A stretch of DNA of 64,000 nucleotides from Diplosphaera chodatii (Eukaryota; Chlorophyta; Trebouxiophyceae; Prasiolales; Stichococcaceae): contig JAALGY010000053.1 in assembly GCA_032358165.1 (NCBI GenBank), positions 744,001 through 808,000 on the forward strand, in the 5' to 3' direction. This document shows, in pieces, positions 25,520-38,445 of this stretch. The position numbers and the translations under genes were made by a program. The number at the start of each line of letters is the position of its first letter. The first letter of the stretch is position 1. The notes under the pieces are model-generated. The model was given only the letters and a program-made list of their open reading frames with translations. It did no database searches and was not told the origin of the DNA.

Positions 25520-26266
25520 ACCCTCTGCTGCATCCTGACCGTTGTCTACAGCATCATGCTTGGATGGCAAGTCACTGCGAACCAGCTTGCCGAAAGCAGT
25601 GCAGAGCGATGCACTGATTGTTGTGCAGAGCGATGCACTGATTGTTGTGCAGCGCAAAGTGTGCGTCGCAAAACAAGCAGGACCTCTACCTGGATGATCA
25701 CATGTGCCGAGCCTTGTGGTCTTGTTTGATTAGGAGTGTACATTGTGGCAGCATGTTGGCGCACAAGACGGACGCAGGGCACGTGCGTGCTGCGGTCACG
25801 TGTCATGCTGTGCACTTCAGCTAGCCAACAAACAGAGGTGAAGCACCTGGGTGTATCCGGTACACATGACTAGCGTCGCAACTGCAGATCTGCGGGATAC
25901 TGGTGAAATCCATGCTTGAGTCCTCCTGCGCAACTGCGATTGCTCGTCACGAGTATGTCATGTCTGAGGTGCCCCACTACTCATCTGCGCCAATGCATCA
26001 ACAGGACAAAGGTTCTACTGACAAACAATCTGAAGAATGACTGCGCACCCTGGCAATGATGCAATCGACTGACTGTCTGGGCTGTTGCGCACATAGCAGT
26101 ATAGAGCATCGAACAGTGCCGCCAACTTACACACACTGGCGTCTCGGCAGTCTCCCATTCTGCCATCACCATGCCTTCAGTTTTGACATGCTGCTGGGCC
26201 TCGACCGCAGTGAGACTCTGGATACTGGGATGCACGCCGCAGCGCGCACGCCATTTGGCGCTTCTG
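25520..26266. other. Intergenic region with a short tandem repeat
   Basis: About 750 bases between the start of the J-domain gene and the last exon of the sterol methyltransferase gene. It contains a 24-bp tandem duplication at 25599-25646. No gene recognised. Confidence 0.4.
25599..25646. repeat. 24-bp tandem duplication
   Basis: Positions 25599-25622 and 25623-25646 are identical 24-bp units, with the start of a third after them. On the minus strand they could be read in frame upstream of the J-domain protein. Confidence 0.85.
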
Positions 26267-29099
26267 CTACTGCTTGCCCTTCGCTGCAGCCTTCTTCGCT
26301 GTCGACTTGGCAGCGTCTGCTGTGCTGGAGGCGGCAGCCGTCGCACTGAACTTGTCGCTGTCACCCTGAAAGGCGCACAGAACTGCGGTGTGTAACAGGC
26401 TACGGCGCCGCTCCTGCCGAGCTCAACACCAGATGCGCCGCAATTGCCATCACATATCACAAAGCAGTCCATGCACATGCTCCGTAGGACGGGCCACGCA
26501 TGTTGTACACCGGCTGGCCGCGCACCTCGCCCTCCAGCGGCTTGCGGAACATGAGCAGGTGCATCGGGGAGAAGACGCCCGTCTCGCCGCCGTCCACCAG
26601 GCTGTTTGCCACCCGCACCAGCATGTCGTGCACCTGGGTACGGGAGCGTATTCGTCTCGGGTTTGCAAAAATGCAAGCAAGGACATGCGCCGACGGCGGT
26701 TGCAGTGTGGGCAGTCTCTGCTGCGGTACAGGCTGTTTGATGGTGCGCTGCAGGTCACGACTTTGTGTCGACGCACCTCCTTGACGCCCTTGGGCGCCAC
26801 ATGCAGGAAGCTGACGATGCTGACGATGATGTGGTTGATCTTCTGCATGCTGCGGCCTGACATGCCGTACTTCAGCCGGTTGTACCTGTGTCCAGGCACG
26901 TGGTGGCATTGGTGCAGGCATCTGGCTGACATCCTGGACGACTGCGCGTGGGGTCTTCACGACTTGAGGCAAGGAGGCTGCATGCAGGGTGCGGATGCAG
27001 CCACACGCACCAGGGGCCGCAAGGTTCGCTGGCAACCGCAAGGTCGCGGCTCTCCACCAGCTCGAAGCCAACGGCCTTGCCTGCATCCTCGCACTGTGTG
27101 TACGTCCGCATCTCCTGCCGCAACCAGCAGCGAGAAGTTACGGGAATGTGACGATTCGTGGAAAACCCATGCGAGCAGCACAATGCATTTGCCAACCCGC
27201 TGCAGCTGCCCTGGCCTGCAGCTGCCTGTACAACCTCTCACGCAAGGGAGACCCGCAGCCTGCAGCAAAACGAACATGCACACCCGCAAGGTGTCTGACA
27301 GCGCACCGGGAGGCCGTTGCCGAAGTTGATCTCGTCCATGATCCGCACGTGCTCCTTGTTGTTGGGGTCAAACTTCTCCGTCGCGACCCACTCGTAGCTG
27401 ACAAAGTAGCTGCCTGGCTTCAGCACGCGGTACACCTCGCCGTAGACCTCCTCCAGCTGCAGTCACGACAGCTGACCTTGACAATGCTGCACAGTCTGTT
27501 ATCAATCTGCAAGTGGAACCAAGGCTGATGCAATGCCTGCTGCATCAGGCCAAAGTGCATCGGCTCGATTGGATCTGCCAAATGCAATTGAGCATTCAGC
27601 ATTGACAGCGGTTGCTTACCTTGGCCGCATGGCAGGTGGCCTCGATGGCGTATGCGCCATCAAAGGTGGCTGGCTCGAAGGGGATGTTCAGGAAGTTGCC
27701 CTCCACCGGCTGGCACAGCGCCGCGAGGCCCAGCTGCAGCATGCACGCCCACATTGAAACTAGTGTATACAGCTGTGGTGTTGCTTGGCTTCATCGTGTG
27801 CCAGGACGTCTGGGGGGAGGGAGGCGTCGCACGCAACCGCCGTCGTCAGCACGGTGCGGCTCTGGCATGCGCCGCAGGCGCCAACACAAATGGCCACACA
27901 TCGGTGCAGCCAGGGCTGGCTCACCTTCTCGTTGTGGTACTTGGCGCGCTTGACCTGGTAGTCGTTGATTGTGAGCCCTGTGACGTTGGCGCCGCTGGTG
28001 GAGGCGATCGTGCGCATCGGGCCGCCCACGCCGCACCCCACATCCAGCGCTCGTTGGCCGCGCTGCATGACGAGGACATGTGCATGTCAGGCATCTGCCT
28101 CACATCAATGGCCACATGGTGCGCTTGTGTTTTTGACACCTCTCGCAGTCAGCTTGCCCCAGTAGGCTGTGACCCTTTGCCGGACCTGCCATGCCTTGCT
28201 GCATGGCCATGTGCAAATGAGCTTCGTTTACACGTGCGAGCGGCTGGTGCGCACGACGGCAGCCCACCTTGAGGCCCAGCAGCGCTGCGATGCGCGCCTC
28301 GTGCGCTGCCTCGCTGGCGGGGATGCTCTTGCCCGGCAGCAGCGGGCTGAAGTGGAAGGAGGTGCCCCAGCCCCACTCGTAGATGTCTGCATGGGCAAGA
28401 CAGAGTCTGAATCAGTCACCAGGTGTTCCAGGGTGTCTGTGCCACGCAGAAGGACAGCGGCGCGTATTTATGATTACGTGGGTAGCTATGGCCCCACAAG
28501 TGCACGATGAGCGTGCAGGAAGTGCACCAGCTCTGCGTCCTCACCTGTGACCAGGTTGTAGAAGGTGTTCACCTGCACACATGAGCGGCATGCATGAGAC
28601 AAAGAGGCCTCTCTAGCAATGTTTTCGAATGCCGGTGGTGCTTCAGCGCATCATGCAATCCATTGTGTACGTGTTCCAGCATTGAGAGGCACCTTATGTC
28701 TCAGCACTGCACTGAAAATGGGGTTGCAAAATCGAAACGTCAGTGTGATCTGTGCCAGCACCCCGAGCCCTGCGGGCAACTGTGCCCAAAACCCACCAGC
28801 TCGGTCGTCCGCTGCCTGTCTGTGATGCCAGCGCCCGCCTCCTTGCCATACGACGCTGAGTAATCTTTGAAGGTGTGGTCGATCTGCTTGCGGTCAATGC
28901 TGCCGCCACTGAGCTCGAAGGCCCCCGGCTTGCGGTGATACTTGCCGCTGCCGCTGCTGTATAGCCGCCACGCTCCAAGGACTGCAACGGCTGCGCCGAC
29001 GCCGACCGCGATCTCCCTGTTGTCCCGAACAGCATCAGCAGCCTTCTGCCCTGCCTCCTGAAGGCTGTTCGCCAAGTTGTCGAACGCTGCGGACGACAT
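26267..29099 (-). CDS. SMT1: Sterol C24-methyltransferase
   Basis: Ten exons, 432 residues: 28797-29099, 28545-28572, 28268-28386, 27925-28062, 27620-27733, 27307-27456, 27011-27093, 26777-26933, 26526-26633 and 26267-26365. It transfers a methyl group from S-adenosylmethionine to C24 of the sterol side chain, a committed step of phytosterol/ergosterol synthesis. Diagnostic motifs: [14 protein letters not shown] (sterol-binding region I), [12 protein letters not shown] (AdoMet motif I), YAIEATCHA, and YRVLKPG. An N-terminal hydrophobic segment ([15 protein letters not shown]) suggests ER anchoring. The join before exon 8 is the weakest part. Exon 9 can read on to a stop at 26457; a strong donor (GAG/GTGCGC) and an in-frame exon at 26267-26365 encoding an Ala/Lys-rich tail favour the longer form. 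Confidence 0.9.
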
Positions 29100-29416
29100 C
29101 GTGTTGATCTGTGGGTATCTCACTACACAGCTACGTCAACTTTGGGAAGTGCATAAACGGTCGTGCCTTCTGAGGGCGCGCCTTCGCCAACCAATGGCAG
29201 GGTACAGTCATGATGACTTGATGAGTGCGCGCCGCTGCAGGCTGTTTCGGCGGCGCCTGCCCTGTGCTGTTAGTGATTTGATGCTCTTGATCATGTCTGA
29301 GACAACGAAATTTATATGTACAGGTGCCGCATGGACTGTGACACATGGGCGGATGTCAGCACACCGAGCCAGTTCATTCAAACAATGCACCATGGTTCGA
29401 TTGTTACATGTCTCCA

Positions 29417-32400
29417 TCAATCAGCATCAGCTCTGTAATAGTTGTTCGGCACCCCCAGAAGCCACTTGATGCGTTCAAGATGATCATTGGTAGGCGCTGA
29501 TTCGCCATCTCCACCTGATCCTGAACCCCGTGCCACTGTACCGTTACCTGCACTCACAACTTGTTCAGTCAGGCCAGAGGCACAAAGGCGCCGTGCCAAC
29601 AATTGCTGGCGTGCTGCTGTGAAGAGCTTCGCACTGTAGCATTGCACAGTGTCGGTGGCAGCTGCACGGCTGACTTCAGCCCAACAAGCGGCCAGTACAC
29701 GACATGCCGGATGTCATACTCAGCAGCACAGCGCCTCGCACCTGACGGCCGGCCAGTGCCACCAGCACGCCGCGCAGCCTCCTCCCGCCGGCAAATCTCT
29801 GCGAACAGCGCCTTGTACCGCTGCCTGTTCAGCACGAAGCCGCGCGCTTCCATTGCCCGCAGCACCTGCAGAACCAGCTGCCATAAACCACACAAGGCGG
29901 GGGATGCTGCCGTCAGGCTGCCTCACGATGCATCCGTGCGACACAGCGCTACAGTATTCGACGAGCAAGAAAGCAGCATGGGCATCTGCAACGTGCATAG
30001 GGTGGCGGCTGCGCTGCACGACAGCGTCCACCAGGTGCAGGTATGAGGGGGTGCAAGCATCAAAACGAAGGGTGCTGGGGCAGTTGAGCAAGGCGGGCGG
30101 CACCTGCAGGGCGCGCTGGAAGTCGCGGCCGCGCATCGCGGCGTCCACCAGGCGGTCGTAGATGCGCGCGTCGGGGGCGCCGCCCGCGTCCACGAACCGC
30201 TGCACCGCGGCCAGCGCCGCGTCCAGGCGCCCCGCCCGGCAGTGCGCGTCCACCACCGCGCCGTGCGCCGCGACCGGCGGCGGCCGGCCTGCGCAGCGAG
30301 CCGCCGCCATGTGCAACACAGATCGTGCACCGATGTTCGCTGCACGTGCTGCAGGTGCTGCAAGCAGCAGGCCCTGGGCTGCACTTGGGGCGAGATTGAC
30401 GGCAAGCCCGGCACATCCGAATGGCATGACCACCCGCCTTGTGCACCAAACCCGCGACACAGGCAGCATGAGAGCACATTTGCCGGCAGATCAGCAGCTA
30501 GTAAGTGTTGTCATGCGACGCACGCTTGGCGGCGGCCAGGGCGTTGGCGCGTGGCAGAAGCCCGACAGCTTCCTGCATCCGGCCGGCACGAGCCAGGGCA
30601 GCGATGAAGGCGCAGACCGCCGCCTCGTCCACTGAGGCCCTTCGATCCGCTTCCAGCTGCCGGAACGCGCGTGCCGCATCATCGACGCTCCGCAGCTGTG
30701 AATGCGCCTAAAGCAGGAGAGTAAGCGTGCTCATCTCTCATAATCTGCGCTGCTGGGTCAGACAACACACTTGCAAACATTGCAGAAGTGGTGGCCGCAC
30801 AGCTGCTGTAGCCTGCCAGGTTTCGCCACACAAGTTCGAAGTAAGGTCCAGCAGGGCGGAATCGTCGCGGCCGGTAGCCACGCTGGTGCAGGGTGGGGCC
30901 CAGTAGGAACCAGGACACTGGTAACTTTGCACCTGGATGAGGGCTGTGTACGTGCGGCCGTCGGGCTGCAGGCCCAGCTCCCGCAGCCGCCGCCACAGCC
31001 CCAGCGCCGCCTCCGGGTCGTCGTCCGCCACCGCCGCGCTCATCAGCGTGTTGACGGAGTCGACGTCCGGCCCGCAGCCCGCCGCCGTCATGCGCTTCAG
31101 CACCCACATCGCGCCCTGCAAGGCACACCATGCGCTCGGCACTCTGGGGATGACAAGTCAGCCGACCCAGCGCCACAGCCTGGCTATTGACGGCAGGCGG
31201 CGGCAGACATGCATCTAAAGGCTCAACTGCCGGCCACTCTGGTTGTCCACCGACAAGATCAGCGGTGTATGCCACTGAGAATGTTTCACTGCTGGTGGAA
31301 CCTTACCTGGCGCCCGGCGCGGCCCCGGCGTGCGTAGCCGCGCAGCAGGGTGTTGAAGGTGACGGGCGTGGGGCGCTGCCCCTCTGCCTGCATCTGCTCC
31401 AGCAGACCCCTGGCCCCCTGTGCAAAGACACCCAGGTTTGCATGTCACCGCGTGGTTGAAACTGTTCATCCTTACTGCTTTGCAACATGGCAGAACAGAA
31501 AATGTCGCCGAGTCATGATCAACAAGTACTGCGGCGTTCAAAGGAAGCACAGAGTGCTGCACGCACCTTGAGGTCATCTTTAGCCACCAGGCGGTCCATC
31601 ATGATGGTGTACGTCACGGCATTCGGCGGCACACCAGCGGCCCGCATGTCCGCCAGCACCTGCTTCGCACCCGCCACATCCCCCGCCTGCGTTGCAGATC
31701 GTGGTCCGAGCATAATGGAGCATGACATGGCTCATGCTCAAGCCTTTGATGATGATATGCAGCTTGACGCGCTTCAGGGTGCCTGGGTATTACTTAAGGT
31801 TTTACACCTTGAGCCGGCCCTTGAGCAGGGCGGTGTACGCCCAGACATCGAGTTGCACGCCGGCAATGTTTGCTGCAGCTGCCCACTGGCTGGCCTCAAA
31901 CAGCTGCCCCGCGCACGCATGCGCCTCTATCAGCGTGGCGTAGCTCACTCTGTTCAGGCGCAAGCCCTGCAGCATCAGCCAACTTGCGCGTAAGCATGCC
32001 ATTGTTTTGCGGCTGCAGGCTTGCTGCTCCACAGCACATCATGCAATAACATCTTCAGGAGCGGCCATGAGCCGGCAAACCAGCCTTGAAGTACATCGCG
32101 ATGGGTCTTCAACCAATATTACCTCCATCTGCATGTCGGCGATGAGGTCTGGGAGGATGGTCAGCACCCCTGCACGCGCGTACCCCTTGATCAGGGTGTT
32201 CCACGCCTGCGCATCCGGCGGGTGGCCCATCTCCTGCATAAAGAAATGCATATGTTGTGAATCAGAGCATGCTCAGCCAATGTTGTCAGCCTAACACGCC
32301 ACAGCAGCAAACTGCAATTGTCGGGCAGCTGCCCTGTCGTCTGCCACGATTTGCATCATCTGTGAACATGACCAGCAATATGGCAGGGCGTATGTAGATG

Positions 32401-33863
32401 TACGGGAAGCCAACAAGAGCATGTAGACAGCCTGCAAGACCAGGGGCAATGTTAGATCTCAAGGGGCATCGTACCCGCATCGCTGCTGCGACGCGCTGAG
32501 CAGCCCGCAGGTCACCAGTCTCCACACACACATTGATTCCTGTACGGTCACACAGCAACAATGTCTACTGGTCCAGCTGGAGGATAGATGGGAAGTGTGA
32601 TGGCCACATACTTGCAGCATTGAGGGTACTTGCAGAGATAATGCTACGCATGAAGCCCTGCAGTCGAACGGTCATTCCTCGGATGGAGGGTTCACCTGTC
32701 CGGTAGGCTGCTGCATCGAGATGCTGCCCCGAACGCTGCAGCTCCCTCCACAGCTTGTGCGCAGACTTCACAAAGCCCTCCTGCCGGCTGCGCGCCAACC
32801 CGGAGATGATGCTGCAGTATGTCACCACGTTCGGCTGCATGCCGGTGGCCTGGATGTCCTCGAAGGCACGCAGCGCGTTGCCATACCGAGCGGCCTGCAG
32901 TATGGACAGCGTCTTACATGTGCAGGATTGTGCTGACGATAGCAATGGTGGAGCAGGCAGCCCTGCCTTCGAAGCACGGCATGCGCCTCCAGCGCTGCAC
33001 GCTTTGGGGTGCAGACTCACTCTGAGGGCGGCTGTCATGACGGCCAAGTAGCTGGTGTAGCGCAGTGGTACGGCACGCCGCATTGCCACCACATACACGG
33101 CCCAGCAAGACTGGAACTTGCCAGCGCCAGCAAGGGCTGCACACAGCATTGCAGAGACAGTCAGACATGTACATGAGTACCGGAACTATCCTCAGGACAA
33201 TGTCGTGTGCACATGCATGCACAACTGTACAGCGAACTTGCCTTTCAGCAGCTGTTCGCAGGCCATGTCTGAGGGAAAGCCACCCGCCTCCAACAGCTGC
33301 GTGTAGCTGTCGTATGCTGCTGCCGGGCTGTTAACCTCAAGCGCTGCTGCAAGGTCTGCTTCGAGCGCCAGCAGGGCTGGCGACGAAGCATGCTCTTCAC
33401 TGCTGTCCCGCATGATGCCATGCTCAGCAGTGCTGCCATGCTGGGGTGTCTTGCCATCTGGCTGCTCTGCATCCATGTCCTCCTCGAGTACTGCCGTGAG
33501 CGGGCCATCTTGGGTGCTGGACAGTAAATAATGCCCTCTGATCTTCACTCGCTGCCTGTGCTGTGCGGCATGCCGGGCGATGGGGGCGCACTGCCACAGA
33601 ATTGCAATACCCTGAATTGCTGTACGCCTGGCGGCCGGAGACTGCAGCTTTGTGGCAGCCTCGGGTGTGTATGTGAAGCATGCCGCGGATCCCACATGCG
33701 CTGTCTTTGCATGCACGCGGTTTGCATGTTGCGCGCTGCATGCCTGATCACGGCGCACCACACGTGAGCTGGTGCTGAGTCTCTGCACCGTCTCTGGCTG
33801 CCAATCGACACTGCAAGTTCTGAAACAGATGCTCAACGCTTCAGCAGCCACATGTTGCCACAT
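29417..33863 (-). CDS. Pentatricopeptide-repeat (PPR) RNA-binding protein
   Basis: Fourteen exons, about 788 residues: 33242-33863, 33021-33136, 32696-32894, 32475-32539, 32303-32359, 32123-32233, 31808-31966, 31567-31686, 31307-31417, 30933-31115, 30524-30707, 30104-30288, 29742-29865 and 29417-29547. The repeats are typical PPR: GMQPNVVTYCSIISGLAR, GHPPDAQAWNTLIKGYARAG, GVPPNAVTYTIMMDRLV, GQRPTPVTFNTLLRGYARRG, GLQPDGRTYTALIQ. PPR proteins bind single-stranded organelle RNA and direct its processing, stability or translation. The long N-terminal exon (about 207 residues) should hold a targeting peptide but may hide an unseen intron. No E or DYW editing domain is present; it ends WLLGVPNNYYRADAD. 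Intron 1 has a GC donor with perfect consensus (AG/GCAAGT). Confidence 0.88.
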
Positions 33864-34289
33864 CTAAAACAACAGCGTTGAGGATGTTCAGGACCGATCT
33901 CGGTGCTCGCCTGAGCAAATCTAGGAATGCCGGGCAAACAGTACGACCCCCTACGCTACGCCGATCGCAAACCGAGCTTGTTACGTCCACCGAACTACTT
34001 CGACCACGACTTCTGCCGCTTGGTGGTTCATATGCCAGCTGCTGGCCACGTTCGTTCAGGGTTCAGAATGCCCGTGCAAAACAAATTGTACTGCATGCAG
34101 GTGCCACCTGAACATGAAGAGAGCATGTGCACAATTGAGCGTTTGATGATAGCATAAGGATATACAGCATACTGAACGCTTACTGGTTCACCCAGCAAGC
34201 TTTGGCGATCTATCTGCGACTGGTCGAGCCCATGTTGTTAGCAGAGGTTGGTCGATTCATTGCACATGAAGCGCTGCCAGTGCGTTGCC
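33864..34289. promoter_or_regulatory. Divergent intergenic region
   Basis: 426 bases between the PPR start codon and the GTPase start codon. An open frame at 33927-34157 (MPGKQYDPLRYADRKPS...) is not supported as an exon of either neighbour. Confidence 0.35.
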
Positions 34290-37200
34290 ATGGGCAGATG
34301 GGCAGTGGCGCACTCGAGGGTGCCGTTGAATGCACGCATTCGGCTGCTTGCCTTGATGGCAGCCCTTTTTGTGCTGCCATTTGCAACGGCGCCAGATGCA
34401 ACAGCGGATGCAGTGCGCAAACCGTAAGCTGTCACGGCTTGTGCCGGCTGCATCCATCTTCACAAGGCCATCGAAATAGAGCGTACCATGCTCGTAATGT
34501 GGTACCGCGAGCATGTTCAAAATCCAGGATGCAAAGTGTGGTACACGGTGCTCATGCAGGTTTGCGGTTGTCAGGCCTGTCTCGGACCACACCCAGCTGC
34601 ACCTAGACAAAGAAGGTCTGGATGTCATTCGCAACATCAAGGTAGGGATGGTTGTTATCTGTACGGCCACTGGCGGACCTTTGCAGGCCCACATACAGTG
34701 ATATATATAGCACCAACTTGCACAGAGAGAGCACCTCTGATGATCGTGCAACAAGAGAATGAAGTGTTCGCTGTTTACATGCAGGGGCCAGTCATGCCTG
34801 TCGTTGTCATTGTGAGCTGAGATACCTGTAGCGACCTGCTGCTGATGCTACAAGATGCATCACAGCCACATGGAAGAACAGTAGAGCTCACTGTTGATCA
34901 CGCTGCACTCCCCATTGCAGGGCCCATATCGCTCGGGCAAGAGCTTCTTGCTTAACCAGCTGCTAGGCGTTGGCTGCAGTGAGTCCATATTCAGCTAGAT
35001 CGCACAGGCATTTGAGTGTGCTTTGCATCTGTGGGAAGTCCCTGCGAGCAGGGGCATCTGCCTGAAGACGCCATTTGACTCCTGTTCACCGTGCAGATGA
35101 GGGCTTTGAGGTCGGCCACACACGCAACACACAGACCAAGGGCGTGTGGTTCTGGGGCGAGCCGCGCCCTGTCAAAGTGCATGGCCAGACAGCCTCGGTA
35201 TGCAGATGACGAAGTTCTTACACCAAACCCTCTGCAGAGCCGCAGTTCCTGCACATCTTTCACGATGGACCCTATGCAGCAGGGTTTCTGCAACCTGCAA
35301 ATTGGAGGCAGTGGTGTCAGGCCAACATTCGCCTTGTGGGTGCAGATTCTGTACATGGACACGGAGGGTTTCGAGGCCAGCGGCAAAGCAGATGCGTACG
35401 ACGACCGCATATTTGCGCTCAGCACAGTCATTGCCAGCGTGCTGGTGTACAATCTGCCGGAGACGGTGCGGGAGAGCGACGTGGAGAAGCTGTCCTTCGC
35501 CGTGGAGCTGGCCGATGCATTTTTCTCAGACAGCCAGGTGGGCATCCGCCAAAGCTATGGACAGTATACGAAATCCTTCGAGTACGGCTGTGTGGCAGGC
35601 ACGTAGCATGCGATGATTGCCGATGATAAAAACAAAACACCAAACCTACCGGCTGCGTCCCTGCCTGCAGGACAGCAGCAGCGGCGGCAGCAGCAACGGC
35701 CTGGAGGCAGGCAACATGCTGTGGCTCATACAGCGCGACTTCCTGCAGGGGAAGACCGTGGGCGCCATGGTCAAGGACGCACTGGCGCAGCAGCCCAACC
35801 CGCACGGGGACAGGGACATCGACCAGGTGCATCCGACTGTCTTCCTCCCAGTAGATTCACAACCATGCTGCAGACCAGAAGGACTCGAGGTCACGGACGT
35901 CAAAACATGTCAGAACAGGGTGTTCTCGCTGCCAGGCTGCTAGCCCTGTGGCAACAGCACGCGCAAGGGGCAGCATATATATCGCTTGATGCACAGCACA
36001 CACGGCGGCACCACGGGGACATCTGGTCGCCACACCCGCTGCGCTGCTGGGCGCAGGTGAACCGCATCCGGCAGTCGCTGGCGCTGATCGCGCGCAACAG
36101 CACCGCCTTCGGGCTGGTGCAGCCCCACCTGGAGCGCACCAAGCTGTGCCAGCTGGGCGACGAGGCGCTGGAGCCCAAGTACCTCCGCCAGCGGTCCGCC
36201 CTGCAGCAGCTGGTCACCGGCCTCGCGCACCCCAAGGTGGGGCGGCCCCCCAGCCGCTCCTAGCTGGCTGCGCCGAGATCCACCATCAGGCTATGCAGCA
36301 GACGAGTACTGCATGCAAGGAAAAGGAGCGCGATGCAAGTCTGCCTCTCCAGCAACGTGCGTCGCGGCAGCGCCCAGTGCAGTGCTGACCATCTCGGCGC
36401 CCCACATGTGCAGGCGGTGCGCGGAGAGCTGATGACCGGTGCGGGGCTTGCGACACTGATCGAGCGCATGGTCACGGCGCTGAACTCTCGGGAGATCCCC
36501 TCGGCTGGCTCCATGCTGGAGTTTTTCAACAAGGAGGTGAGCCCCTCGGAAGGGCTGATGATGTTGTTACGTCAATGACATCAAGACAGTTAAGGCAGAG
36601 CCCGTGATGGCGATACGGTCGCCTTCTGGGGGTATTCAGCATTGCGTGCATGCCCTTGGCTTTTCGCCACCCATGTGTCAGAGCGGCTGCCGTCAGAGAG
36701 GGCCCTGGGGTTGGCATCCACACCATTGACTCTGTGTCCCCGCACCGCGCAGCTGCTCTTCTCGTGCCGGGAAGCGTATGCCGCGGAGATGGGCAAGCTG
36801 GCCCTGCCAGTCGACGAGGCAGCCCTGGAGCGGGCGCACCAGGCGGCCGAGGCGGCCGCCTCAGCGCGCTGGGAGCGGGAGAAGTTCGGCAGCAGCCGCA
36901 CCGCCGGCGCCGGCGCCCTGCGCGACGCCCTGGCCGGCGCCATCGAGAAGGAGCACGAGTGAGGCGCTTTGCATTTCTTGACCACAGTTTGCCTTCGTTT
37001 GTGCCATTGGGCGATTTCATCGCTGCAGAGCCTGAGCTTGCAGGCAGCTCCAACGCTGCTGATCACGCCTGCTGGACCCATGCAACACAAACGGGCTCAT
37101 GAATGTATGAGCTGAGACTGTGAGGCGGTTGCCCGCAGGGCACGGCGCACGGCCAACGTGTACCGTAGCACGCTGGTGTGCGAGGCGGCGGAGCAGCGGT

Positions 37201-38445
37201 GCGAGGACGCGCTGGAGGTGGAGCAGCGCATGCGGCTGCCCTCCACCGGCCGCTTCCTGTGCGCCGCGCCCCCCTCGCTCACAGTGACGGTGTTGGCTCA
37301 TGCTCATGTAGAAGGATATGCAGTGACAGTGCTGCCGGGTTCCAGTACCAGCTGTGATGCTGCACATGCCTTGCGGCTGCAGGGCACACTTTCAGCGGTG
37401 TGAGGCGGCTTTCAAGCGGAAGTGCGTCGGTCCCAGCAGGCAGACACAGGCAGAGCGCCTTGCAAAGGTGAACTGTGCGAAGGCTTTCACAGCAGGGTTC
37501 AATGACGTGACAGGATTGCCAGACACATCTGTGAATGTACATCACCATCTGATGTGAGGACGATGCACAGTCTGACACAGCAAGGTTGCGGGCAGCATTG
37601 TTGACATGTGCAAGCAGGCGTGGCGACGCGAGGAAGCGCGGTTCCGGCGCGACTACAATGACAAGCTGTTCAACGGCCTCGTGGTGTTCACATTGGCAGA
37701 CATCCTGCTGTTCCGCTTTGTCATCCGCATCAGCCTGGCGGAGACCGTCGGCTGGGTCGGCTTCGTATTTTTGCAGGTGCTGGATTGCCTTACTCGCAAG
37801 CAAGGCCACTTGCATAAGAATGCACTGGAGCATAGCAGAGCGGCGGCGGCGACTGGCCACGCCTGTGTGAAGATGTGTGGCATCTGTGCATGCTCAGAAC
37901 ATGCTCTCCAGTTGTTTTCCCAGAGAGCTAGATCTGTAAGTGTAACGGTGCCTGTGCGTCTTGGTTCCAGGTGTACCCGAAGCTGTACCTGAGCGGCGGC
38001 TCGATGTACGACGCCAAGTGGTGGCGGTGGCTGGTGCGCGGGTGGGAGGTGACGGTGTGGAACCCGGTGCTGGACCTGGACCGGTGGGGCCCCGTGCTGC
38101 TGCCCTGCGGCATCGTCGCCTGGCTGGCGTGGAAGCTGTGGCGGCGCGCCGGCGGCCGCTGGCCCCAGGTGCGGCGTCCTCTGTCGCTGGCCACTGTGGA
38201 CTGCTGGTGAAACCAGCTGCTGGCAGCCAGCCTGGCCTGTGTCTGAACTGCCCCGGCGAGACCATGAGCGGGCAGAAGGGCTCTAAAACTGGACATGCTC
38301 CACATGCAGCTGCACATTGTGCAGCCCGAGCCTCCGAACTGATACCCTACTGTCTGCTGTGCAGCGCTGGGCCGTCAGGCAAAGACGCAGCAAGCGGGTC
38401 GTCCCAGCGGGGGCGCACGGCGACATCCGAGACCTTGACGTGTGA
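34290..38445 (+). CDS. Guanylate-binding-protein (GBP)-type dynamin-family GTPase
   Basis: Fifteen exons, 648 residues: 34290-34423, 34560-34641, 34785-34811, 34921-34978, 35097-35197, 35346-35537, 35671-35826, 36057-36236, 36414-36536, 36753-36958, 37139-37283, 37396-37467, 37585-37776, 37971-38168 and 38365-38445. G1 P-loop GPYRSGKSFLLNQLLG, a switch-region TRNTQTKGVWFWGEP, G3 DTEGFE, and a QRDF motif at the G4 position place it in the GBP/atlastin group, GTPases that self-assemble on membranes. A helical domain follows (ALNSREIPSAGSMLEFFNKE is GBP-like). The first exon encodes a signal-like hydrophobic stretch (RLLALMAALFVLPFATA). Near the C terminus are hydrophobic segments (LFNGLVVFTLADILLFRFV; GPVLLPCGIVAWLAWKLW), then a basic tail, so it is probably an endomembrane protein. 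The last exon could instead be a read-through stopping at 38210. Confidence 0.88.

Noticed and set aside
33927..34157. 76-residue open frame (MPGKQYDPLRY...) upstream of the GTPase
   Set aside because: Its splice phases do not join the GTPase exons, whereas the ATG at 34290 gives a signal-like exon with the right phase.
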